Assembly: GCF_023223525.1 (NCBI RefSeq)
Contig: NZ_JALPRX010000029.1
Span: forward strand, 62,001-126,000
Length of the DNA: 64,000 nt
Direction of reading: 5' to 3'
Source of the DNA: Roseomonas acroporae
GTDB taxonomy: Bacteria > Pseudomonadota > Alphaproteobacteria > Acetobacterales > Acetobacteraceae
Shown here: one piece after another, positions 35,911 through 42,303 of the stretch
Layout of the letters: each line of letters starts with the position of its first letter
Numbering within the stretch: the first letter of the stretch is position 1
Translations under genes and position numbers: made by a program
Notes under the pieces: model-generated
The model's database searches: none
The model's input: only the letters and a program-made list of their open reading frames with translations
Told to the model about the DNA's origin: nothing

Positions 35911-36555
35911 CTACTGGCTGGCCCAGATGATCCGGTGCATCCAGGCGAGCTCCGGCAGGTCGAAGCCGTAGTTCGGGTGCAGCGGGTTGAGGCTGGCCAG
36001 CTCGACCCGCTTGGCGGACTGGCGCAGCAGCTCCTTGGCCATCACCTCGCCGCGCTGGGTGCGCACCACCACGCGGTCGCCGCGCCGCACCGGGGCGGAG
36101 GGCGAGACCACCACCACGTCGCCGTCGCGGAACACCGGCTCCATCGAATCGCCCGAGATCTCCAGCGCATAGGCGTTGGGGTCGCCGATCTCGGGCAGCG
36201 CGATCTCGTCCCAGCCGCCGCCGACGGGGAAGCCGCCATCGTCGAAGTAGCCGTCGCCGCCGGCCTGGGCGAGGCCGATCAGCGGGATTCGCCGGGGGCC
36301 GTTCGGACGGCCGCGCGGCATGGCCGGGATTCCGGTGACCAGGGAGGCGAAGGCGTCGATCCCGGTGCCGGTGGCGCCGAGCACCTTGGCGATCGATTCG
36401 GTGGAGGGCCAGCGCGAACGGCCATCGCTGCTGGACCGCTTCGAGGGGTTGAAGGCGGTGGGGTCGAGCCCGGCACGGCGCGCCAGCCCGGAGGGCGAAA
36501 GCCCGTGCTCGGCGGCGAGCGCATCGATCGCCCGCCAGATGTCCTCGTGACGCAT
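35911..36555 (-). CDS. Phage repressor-like regulator (XRE-type HTH plus S24/LexA peptidase domain)
   Basis: A 214-residue regulator. The N-terminal half holds a helix-turn-helix region (GLSPSGLARRAGLDPTAFNPS followed by STESIAKVLGATG). The C-terminal half is an S24 peptidase: SGDSMEPVFRDGDVVVV with the nucleophile Ser, and VVVRTQRGEVMAKELLR with the general-base Lys. Such proteins self-cleave in the RecA/SOS response, as CI and LexA do. The ATG at 36553-36555 has AGGA 10 nt upstream; a TTG two codons earlier is less well placed. It is divergent from the phage-like operon, which fits a repressor of that operon. Similar short regulators also occur outside prophages in this bacterial group. Confidence 0.88.
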   Translation of the reverse strand: MRHEDIWRAIDALAAEHGLSPSGLARRAGLDPTAFNPSKRSSSDGRSRWPSTESIAKVLGATGTGIDAFASLVTGIPAMPRGRPNGPRRIPLIGLAQAGGDGYFDDGGFPVGGGWDEIALPEIGDPNAYALEISGDSMEPVFRDGDVVVVSPSAPVRRGDRVVVRTQRGEVMAKELLRQSAKRVELASLNPLHPNYGFDLPELAWMHRIIWASQ

Positions 36556-36641
36556 GGGCAAGATATCCTAGGTCCTGAGTCCGAATGCAATAGGAACGTG
36601 ATCCTTTTAACGCTTGCGCAACACATCTATCCCTGGTTTAT

Positions 36642-36656
36642 GTTCACTAAGTGTTC
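36642..36656 (+). promoter_or_regulatory. LexA (SOS) box of alphaproteobacterial type
   Basis: The sequence GTTCACTAAGTGTTC matches the direct-repeat consensus GTTC-N7-GTTC exactly. It lies 30 nt before the ATG of the first gene of the phage-like cluster, in the only AT-rich stretch of this divergent intergenic region. Confidence 0.75.
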
Positions 36657-36685
36657 ATCGCGCATTGCGCGCAGGAGACAACGCA

Positions 36686-37060
36686 ATGGCAACCGCTTCC
36701 CTCGCCAGCCGTGCCCCGGTCTTCGCCACCCTGGCGAAGACCGAGCCCTTCCACTCGGCCGAGGAGGCCTGGATGTGGACCATGGCGGCGCTGGTAGCGC
36801 GCCGCGACGGCGCGCGCGTGGTCGCCGGCCTCGGCCGCAAGGCGCGCCCCTGCGAGCCCGATGACGTGGTGCGCTGCCTGGACCGCCTGTACCGGCAGCG
36901 GCGCGTCCAGCTCGCGCATGCGCGGGTGCTGCGGCTCTGGGGCGAGCGCCAGCAGGCGCCCGATCCGCGCTATCCGATCGAGCGCGGCGACTGGACGCTG
37001 TGGAAGGAGGCGCTGGACCGGCTGGAGTGGCCGCTGCGCGTGAAGGGAATCGTGGCGTGA
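36686..37060 (+). CDS. Conserved hypothetical protein, first gene of the SOS-boxed operon
   Basis: A 124-residue basic cytoplasmic protein of unknown function. Its sequence is orderly rather than low-complexity: AEEAWMWTMAALVARRDGA, RPCEPDDVVRCLDRLYRQRR, AHARVLRLWGERQ and DRLEWPLRVKGIV. It looks like a real conserved family, which I recall only as hypothetical in alphaproteobacteria. The start has AGGAG 8 nt upstream, and the SOS box sits just before it. The stop overlaps the GTG start of the next gene (GTGA). Nothing in it suggests a structural virion role; a regulatory or DNA-associated role is possible. Confidence 0.8.
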   Translation: MATASLASRAPVFATLAKTEPFHSAEEAWMWTMAALVARRDGARVVAGLGRKARPCEPDDVVRCLDRLYRQRRVQLAHARVLRLWGERQQAPDPRYPIERGDWTLWKEALDRLEWPLRVKGIVA

Positions 37061-37575
37061 GCGGGCTGGAGACCGTGGCGGTCGGCGGGGAGGAGCCTGC
37101 GGACGCGGCCCGGCGGGCGGGCGGGGCGGCGCGCCCCACGCATCGCCGGCTGCCCGAGGACCAGTCGCAGCTGCTCTGGATCGCCTTCGGCGGGCAGGCG
37201 GACCAGACCTGGCTGCGGCCGCTGCGGCCGGGCTTCCGCCACTGCTTCGCGGCGCTGCGCGACGCGGAGGGCTGGACGGTGCTCGACCCGCTTTCCGGCC
37301 GGCTGCTGGTGGCGCGCCTGCCGGTGCCGGTGGGGTTCGACCTGCCGGGCTTCTACCGCCGCGCGGGGATGGCGGTGCTCGGCCCCTACCGGCCGGGGCA
37401 GGCACGGCCGCGGCGGCTGCCGCCGTTGCTGCCCTTCTCCTGCGTCTCGCTCTGCCGGTCGCTGCTGGGCGCCGAGGCGCCGTTCGCCGTGACGCCGTGG
37501 GGGCTCTTCCGGGCCCTGAACAAAATCGCAGGTGATAGGAAAAAAATCTTGACGGGTGGTTTCGTCCCGGGCTAG
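37057..37575 (+). CDS. Hypothetical protein, second gene of the SOS-boxed operon
   Basis: A 172-residue protein starting at GTG, coupled to the preceding gene by a 4-bp overlap. The middle part reads like a small globular domain: LLWIAFGGQADQTWLRPLRP, FRHCFAALRDAEGWTVLDPL, DLPGFYRRAGMAVLGPYRP and FSCVSLCRSLLG. A conserved His-Cys pair (RHCF) and Cys residues (CVSLC) might serve a thiol-protease-like role, but I cannot assign it. The last codons (KIAGDRKKIL) are AT-rich because they overlap the promoter of the downstream leader. Confidence 0.75.
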   Translation: MSGLETVAVGGEEPADAARRAGGAARPTHRRLPEDQSQLLWIAFGGQADQTWLRPLRPGFRHCFAALRDAEGWTVLDPLSGRLLVARLPVPVGFDLPGFYRRAGMAVLGPYRPGQARPRRLPPLLPFSCVSLCRSLLGAEAPFAVTPWGLFRALNKIAGDRKKILTGGFVPG

Positions 37576-37578
37576 AAC
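37549..37578 (+). promoter_or_regulatory. Sigma-70-type promoter ahead of the morphogenesis genes
   Basis: A -35 box TTGACG (37549-37554) and a -10-like CTAGAA/TAGAAC (37572-37578), separated by 17 or 18 nt and preceded by an A-rich stretch (GGAAAAAAATC) that could act as an UP element. It overlaps the last codons of the preceding gene. Confidence 0.5.
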
Positions 37579-37584
37579 CACTCC

Positions 37585-37675
37585 TGTCAACGGGCGAGGT
37601 GCGCCCGTTGCTCTCCTCCCGGTCCTACCGAACTGCGCGGGCCCGATCCTCTCCAGGATCGGGCCCGCGGCTTTT
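37585..37675 (+). ncRNA. Candidate small RNA or attenuated leader with anti-Shine-Dalgarno stretch
   Basis: A transcript starting about 7 nt after the -10 box would contain a 9-bp hairpin (CAACGGGCG paired with CGCCCGTTG, 37588-37610), a single-stranded CTCTCCTCCC at 37611-37620 complementary to ribosome binding sites, and a terminating hairpin. Total length would be about 90 nt. It could be a trans-acting sRNA or a late-operon leader controlled by antitermination. Confidence 0.4.
37637..37675 (+). terminator. Rho-independent terminator between the promoter and the morphogenesis genes
   Basis: A perfect 14-bp stem (GCGGGCCCGATCCT, 37637-37650, and its complement at 37655-37668) with a CTCC loop, followed by GGCTTTTT. 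It lies about 90 nt after the candidate promoter and 51 nt before the first phage gene. Confidence 0.8.
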
Positions 37676-37725
37676 TGGGGCGGCTCCCGGGAGCAGGCAG
37701 GCATCGCGAGAGGAGTTGGGACGCC

Positions 37726-37965
37726 ATGGGGGGCATCTTCAGCAGCCCGAAGCCGACCGTGGTCGGGCCGGCCGCGCAGCCGAACCAGACCGTGGTGACG
37801 CCGGTCGCGGCCGGGCCGGGTCCGGCGCAGGTCGCGTCACAGGGTCGGGTGGACGCCATGGACCAGGTGCAGCGCGGCATGACCGGGCTGATCGCCACGG
37901 CGCCGGGCGGCGTGCTGAGCCAGGCGATGCCGATCGCCACCCGCAAGACGCTGCTGGGCGAGTGA
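37726..37965 (+). CDS. Small phage-cluster protein of unknown function
   Basis: A 79-residue protein immediately before the portal gene. It starts MGGIFSSPKP, with no signal peptide, and ends in a helical segment (SQGRVDAMDQVQRGMTGLIA). GAGGAG lies about 10 nt upstream of the ATG. Small proteins of this kind often precede the portal in podoviral clusters. An N-terminal MGG might allow lipid-type modification, but this is speculation. No recognised domain. Confidence 0.65.
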   Translation: MGGIFSSPKPTVVGPAAQPNQTVVTPVAAGPGPAQVASQGRVDAMDQVQRGMTGLIATAPGGVLSQAMPIATRKTLLGE

Positions 37966-37970
37966 CGCGC

Positions 37971-39521
37971 ATGGCCGATGTCGCGCCCGTCCCTGCCGCC
38001 GCCGGCATTTCTCCCGAGGAGATCCTCGGACGCTACCGGCGCGCCCGCGACCGGCGGCTGCCCTGCGAGGGCGTCTGGCAGGAATGCTACGACCACGTGA
38101 TGGCGCGCCTGCCGGGCAGCGGCGGGCCGGCGCTCTACGACGGAACGGCGGCGGACGCGGTGGAGCAGCTCGCCGCCTCGCTGCTGGCGGAGCTGACGCC
38201 GCCCTGGTCGCGCTGGGTCGGCCTGCGGGCGACGCGCGCCGAGCCTGATCTCGACAGCCCGGCGGCGATCGCCGAGGCGCGCGCCGTCGAGACGGCGGCG
38301 GAGACGCTGCAAGGCCATATCGACCGCTCCAACTTCGCGATGGAGATGCACCAGGCCTTCCTGGACCTGGTGATCGCCGGCACCGGCGTGCTGCTGGTGG
38401 AGGAGGCGCCGCCGGGCGAGGCCTCGGCGCTGCGCTTCACCGCCGTGCCGCTGCGCGAGGCGGTGCTGGAGGAAGGCGTTTCCGGCCGGCTCGACACGGT
38501 GTACCGCACGGCGCGACTCTCGCCGGCGACGCTCCTCTCGCGCTTCCCGCGCGCCGTGCTGCCGCGCGCCGTGCGCGACCGGGCGACCGAGGGCGAGGCC
38601 GCCTTCCTCGAGGTGGTGGAAGCGGTGTGGCCGGATGCGGCCCCGCCGGGGATGCGGGCGCCGGGCAGCGGCTACCGCTATGCCGCCGTGCTGGACGATG
38701 CGGGCGCCGGCCCGGTGCTGCTGGCCGAGGGACGCTTCGCCGAGAACCCGTTCGTCGGCTTCCGCTGGCTGAAGGCGCCGGGCGAATCCTACGGCCGCGG
38801 CCCGGTGGCCAAGGCGCTGCCGGACATCCGCACCGCCAACAAGGTGGTGGAGCTGGTGCTGAAGAACGCCTCGATCGCGGCGACCGGCATCTGGCAGGCC
38901 GACGATGACGGCGTGCTGAACCCGGCGACGGTGCGGCTGGTGCCGGGGGCGATCATCCCCAAGGCGCCGGGCAGCGCCGGGCTGACGCCGCTGGCCGCGC
39001 CCGGCAACTTCAACGTCTCGCAGATCGTGCTGGAGGACCTGCGCGGGCGGATCCGGCACGCGCTGCTGGCCGACCGGCTGGGCCCGACGCTCGACGCGCG
39101 CATGACCGCGACCGAGGTGCTGGAGCGCTCGGCCGAGACGGCGCGGCTGCTCGGCGCCACCTACGGCCGCCTGCAGGCGGAACTCCTGACGCCGCTGCTG
39201 CTGCGCTGCCTCTCGGTGCTGCGCCGGCGCGGCGAGGTGCCCGCCTACCTGCTCGACGGGCAACGCGCGGCCGTGCGCTTCGCCAGCCCGCTGGCGCGGG
39301 TGCAGGGGCGCGAGGACGCCGCCAACGCGCTGCTCTTCCTCAAGGCCGTGGCCGGGATCGGCCCGGCGGCGACGGCGCAGATCGACCCGGCGGGCACGAC
39401 GCGCTGGCTGGCGCGCACGCTGGGCGTGCCGGTCGAACTGCTGGTGGGTGCCGTGCCCGCGAGCCCCGAACCGGCGGCGCGCCCCACGCCCGCCGCCAAC
39501 CCTTCCGCCCCTCAGGAGTGA
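37971..39521 (+). CDS. Head-to-tail connector (portal) protein, T7 gp8-like
   Basis: A 516-residue portal, the dodecameric gate through which DNA enters and leaves the capsid. T7 gp8 has 536 residues. Family features include a conserved early segment (ILGRYRRARDRRLPCEGVWQ and YDGTAADAVEQLAASLLAEL), GESYGRGPVAKALPDIRTAN KVVE (typical of Head-tail_con proteins) and MTATEVLERSAE in the stem region. The ATG at 37971 follows the preceding gene by 5 nt. It is the first large structural gene and lies in the T7 order relative to the scaffold and capsid genes. Confidence 0.92.
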   Translation: MADVAPVPAAAGISPEEILGRYRRARDRRLPCEGVWQECYDHVMARLPGSGGPALYDGTAADAVEQLAASLLAELTPPWSRWVGLRATRAEPDLDSPAAIAEARAVETAAETLQGHIDRSNFAMEMHQAFLDLVIAGTGVLLVEEAPPGEASALRFTAVPLREAVLEEGVSGRLDTVYRTARLSPATLLSRFPRAVLPRAVRDRATEGEAAFLEVVEAVWPDAAPPGMRAPGSGYRYAAVLDDAGAGPVLLAEGRFAENPFVGFRWLKAPGESYGRGPVAKALPDIRTANKVVELVLKNASIAATGIWQADDDGVLNPATVRLVPGAIIPKAPGSAGLTPLAAPGNFNVSQIVLEDLRGRIRHALLADRLGPTLDARMTATEVLERSAETARLLGATYGRLQAELLTPLLLRCLSVLRRRGEVPAYLLDGQRAAVRFASPLARVQGREDAANALLFLKAVAGIGPAATAQIDPAGTTRWLARTLGVPVELLVGAVPASPEPAARPTPAANPSAPQE

Positions 39522-39529
39522 ACGCCCGC

Positions 39530-40282
39530 ATGTCCGAGGACCTGTTGCAGACCGCGCTCGACGACGACACGGCCGAGGCGCCCGCCGAGACGCCGTCCTC
39601 CGGACGGCCTTCCTACGTGCCGGAGAAGTTCTGGGACCCGGTGCTGGGCGAGCTGCGCGTCGATGCGCTGCTGAAGTCCTATCGCGAGCTGGAGCGGCGC
39701 CTGTCGCAGCGCTTCCAGCCGCCCGGCGACGACGCGCCGGAGGAGGAGCGGCTGCGCTTCCGCCGGGCGCTCGGCGTGCCGGATGCGCCGGAGGATTACG
39801 GCATCGAGGCGAAGCACCCGCTCGCCGGGCCGTGCCCGGTGGTGAATGCGCGGCTGCACGAGGCGGGCTTCACGCCGCCGCAAGCGCAGCTCGTCTACGA
39901 CCTCGCGGCCGAGCGCATGGGGCCGCTGATCGCCGAGGCGACCGCGCAGTTCGAGGCGGAGCGGCAGCTCGACCGGCTGCGCGCGCATTTCGGCGGCGAC
40001 GACCGCTTCCGCCGGATTGCCGCGCAGATGGCCGCCTGGGGGCGCGCCAGCCTGCCGGCGCCGGTGTTCCAGGCGCTCAGCACCACCTACGAGGGCGTGG
40101 TGGCGCTGCACCAGATGATGGGCAGCGACGAGCCCGCCATGCCGCGCAGCACCGAGGCGCCGGCCGCGGCCGACGAGGCGGAGCTGCGGGCGATGATGCG
40201 CGACCCGCGCTACTGGCGCGCGCGTGAGCCGGCCTTCGTGAACCGGGTGACGGAAGGGTTCCGGCGCCTGGTGGGCGGCTGA
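39530..40282 (+). CDS. Capsid assembly scaffolding-like protein, T7 gp9-like
   Basis: A 250-residue, acidic, helix-rich protein placed between portal and capsid genes, the position of T7 gene 9. The early segment SYVPEKFWDPVLGELRVDALLKSYRELERRL is typical of podoviral scaffolds. The rest is charged and helical with no enzymatic motif, ending in a basic tail (VNRVTEGFRRLVGG) that could bind the capsid protein. The ATG at 39530 has AGGAG 11 nt upstream; a GTG four codons earlier overlaps that site and is rejected. Confidence 0.8.
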   Translation: MSEDLLQTALDDDTAEAPAETPSSGRPSYVPEKFWDPVLGELRVDALLKSYRELERRLSQRFQPPGDDAPEEERLRFRRALGVPDAPEDYGIEAKHPLAGPCPVVNARLHEAGFTPPQAQLVYDLAAERMGPLIAEATAQFEAERQLDRLRAHFGGDDRFRRIAAQMAAWGRASLPAPVFQALSTTYEGVVALHQMMGSDEPAMPRSTEAPAAADEAELRAMMRDPRYWRAREPAFVNRVTEGFRRLVGG

Positions 40283-40286
40283 GGCG

Positions 40287-40395
40287 GGGGGAGGGCACCG
40301 CCCTCCCCAGACCCCCGTTCCATCATCGGGGAGGGCACCGCCCTCCCCGAACCCCCGTTCCATGATCGGGGAGGGCACCGCCCTCCCCGAACCCC
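40287..40395. repeat. 40-bp tandem repeat, about 2.7 copies, each with a hairpin
   Basis: Units begin at about 40287, 40328 and 40368. Each contains the perfect hairpin GGGGAGGGC-ACC-GCCCTCCCC followed by GAACCCCCGTTCCATGATC or a one- to two-base variant. It starts directly after the scaffold stop codon. Confidence 0.85.
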
Positions 40396-40768
40396 TCCGG
40401 CGAGGGGCGCCGCCCCCCAATCTCCCTTGGCGATCCCCGCCGGGGGCGAAGCCCCCCGGCCCCCCCCCGTTCGGTCATGGGCTCGTGTGGCTGAGCCGCC
40501 GGGGTCCAACGCCGGCAGAGGTCCAGGAAGCTGGTCGGACGCGATGCGTCCGACCCTGGCGGATGGGTTCCAGGGAGGGCGGCGCCTTCCCTGAAGGGGG
40601 CCGGGGGCGGAGCCCCTGGCCCCGGCGACCCTGTTCCAGAACGAGATTCCGCCGCGCCCAACCCGCGCTCCGCGCGGGCGCGCGGCGTGCTGCGCCGTCT
40701 CCGGCCCCGCGCGAGCGGGCAAGCCGTGGGCGTCGATTCCGGCCGCAACCCCACTCAAGAGGCGACGC
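40396..40768. repeat. GC-rich short-loop hairpin array before the capsid gene
   Basis: It continues the tandem repeat with further imperfect palindromes: GGGGCGCCGCCCC, GGGGGCGAAGCCCCCC, AGGGAGGGCGGCGCCTTCCCT and GGGGGCGGAGCCCC. The same words recur at 48664-48885. Open frames here are shadows. AGAGG ahead of the capsid ATG is that gene's ribosome binding site. Confidence 0.6.
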
Positions 40769-41602
40769 ATGTCCGCTTCCATCGACCAGGCCTTCATCAA
40801 GCAGTTCCAGGCCGAGGTGCACGAGGCCTTCCAGCGCCAGGGCTCCAAGCTGCGCGGCACGGTGCGCTCCAAGACCGGCGTGCGCGGCGCTTCCACCATC
40901 TTCCCGCGCGTCGGCAAGGGCACGGCGGCCGCCAAGGCGCGCAACGGCTCGGTGCCGGTGATGAACCTCGACCACAGCACGGTCGAGTGCTTCCTGCAGG
41001 ACTATTACGCGGGCGACTGGATCGACAAGCTCGACGAGCTGAAGACCAACGTGGACGAGCGCGCGGTGGTGGCGCATGCCGGCGCCTACGCGCTGGGCCG
41101 CAAGACCGACGAGCTGATCATCGCGGCGCTCGACACGGCGACGAGCGAGGCGATCGGCACCGATGCCGGCACGACGGACGGCGACGGGCTGACCAAGGCC
41201 AAGGTGCTGCTGGCCTTCCAGATGCTCGGCGCGGCCGACGTGCCGGATGACGGCAACCGCTTCGCGGTGGTGGGCTGGAAGCAGTGGAGCGACCTGCTGC
41301 AGATCCAGGAATTCGCCAACGCGATGTATGTCGGCGACGACGCGCTGCCCTGGAAGGGCACGCAGGCGAAGCAGTGGCTGGGCGCGCTGTGGCTGCCGCA
41401 CTCGGGCCTGACCAAGAACGGCACCACGCGCTACTGCTACTTCTTCCACCGGAACGCGGTGGGCCATGCCGTGGCTTCCGAGGTGGTGACCGACATCACC
41501 TGGCACGGCGACCGCGCGGCGCACTTCGTCAACAACATGATGTCGCAGGGCGCGGCGCTGATCGACGGCACCGGCGTGGTGCGCATGCGCTGCCGCGAGT
41601 GA
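40769..41602 (+). CDS. Major capsid protein (podovirus type)
   Basis: A 277-residue protein matching the Phage_capsid_2-like family of podoviral coat proteins. It starts SIDQAFIKQFQAEVHEAFQRQ (the N-terminal arm), continues TGVRGASTIFPRVGKGTA, LDHSTVECFLQDYYAGDWIDKLDELKTNVDE, and ends FVNNMMSQGAALIDGTGVVRM, a usual C-terminal pattern for the family. It has the coat-gene position of T7 gene 10. A strong hairpin follows 18 nt after its stop. It shows no frameshift or internal stop, so the capsid should be able to form. Confidence 0.92.
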   Translation: MSASIDQAFIKQFQAEVHEAFQRQGSKLRGTVRSKTGVRGASTIFPRVGKGTAAAKARNGSVPVMNLDHSTVECFLQDYYAGDWIDKLDELKTNVDERAVVAHAGAYALGRKTDELIIAALDTATSEAIGTDAGTTDGDGLTKAKVLLAFQMLGAADVPDDGNRFAVVGWKQWSDLLQIQEFANAMYVGDDALPWKGTQAKQWLGALWLPHSGLTKNGTTRYCYFFHRNAVGHAVASEVVTDITWHGDRAAHFVNNMMSQGAALIDGTGVVRMRCRE

Positions 41603-41620
41603 CCGGCGCGGGCTGAGACG

Positions 41621-41649
41621 GGCCCCGGCGGCGCGTCGCCGCCGGGGCC
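41621..41649 (+). terminator. Hairpin after the capsid gene
   Basis: A perfect 12-bp stem (GGCCCCGGCGGC and its complement) with a 5-nt loop, followed by GCTTCTCCC. It lacks a strong T-run. T7 has its main late terminator at the same place, after gene 10. Confidence 0.45.
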
Positions 41650-41729
41650 GCTTCTCCCGGTTCCCGTTCCATCCGCCCGCCCCATCGCTGCCCGTCCCAT
41701 CGCTGCCCGTCCCATAGCTGGAGGCCATC

Positions 41730-42299
41730 ATGGCGCTCAACGCGCTCGCCCTCTGCTCGCGCGCCCTGCTGAAGATCGGTGCCCAGCCCATCGCCTCGCT
41801 GGAGGAAGGCACGGCCGAGGCGGAGGTGGCGGCCAACCTCTATCCCGCGACGCGCGACGCGCTGCTCTCGGCCCACCCCTGGGGCTTCGCCAGCGCGCAG
41901 GCGACGCTGCCGCGTCTCGCCGCCTCGCCGGTGGCCGACTACGCCTACGCCTTCCAGGTGCCGGCCGACCTGATGCGCGTGCTCTCGGCGGGCGCCTGCG
42001 GGCGCGGCAGCGGGCTGGCCTACCGGCTGGACGAGCAGCGGCTGCTCTGCGATTCGCCGACGGTGGTGCTGAGCTACCTGTTCCGCCCCGACGAGAGCCG
42101 CTTCCCGCCGCACTTCGCCGCGGCGCTGGTGGCGCGCCTCGCGGCCGAATTCTGCCTGCCGCTGACCGAGAACAGCAGCCGCACCGACATGCTGTACCGG
42201 CGCGCCGATGCCGAGCTGGAGGCGGCGAGGCTGGTGGACAGCCAGCAGGACACGCCGCGCGCCATCACCGACTTCCCGCTGATCGCGGTCCGGGGCTGA
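41730..42299 (+). CDS. Tail tubular protein A, T7 gp11-like
   Basis: A 189-residue tail adaptor that links portal and nozzle (T7 gp11 has 196 residues). Typical features are ALCSRALLKIGAQPIASLEEGTAEAEVAANLYPATRDALLSAHPW at the N-terminus and the FPPHFAAALVARLAAEFCLPLTEN helix later on. GGAGG lies 6 nt upstream of the ATG. It is separated from the capsid gene by 127 nt with a hairpin and short CCCATCGCTGCCCGT repeats, and followed by the nozzle gene after 4 nt. Confidence 0.92.
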   Translation: MALNALALCSRALLKIGAQPIASLEEGTAEAEVAANLYPATRDALLSAHPWGFASAQATLPRLAASPVADYAYAFQVPADLMRVLSAGACGRGSGLAYRLDEQRLLCDSPTVVLSYLFRPDESRFPPHFAAALVARLAAEFCLPLTENSSRTDMLYRRADAELEAARLVDSQQDTPRAITDFPLIAVRG

Positions 42300-42303
42300 G
42301 CGC

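Noticed and set aside
37579-37680. Possible tRNA gene
   Set aside because: The folded elements are two simple hairpins plus a T-tract; no cloverleaf or TTCRANY loop.
40287-40395. Possible CRISPR array
   Set aside because: The 40-bp units are contiguous tandem copies with no unique spacers and no cas genes nearby.
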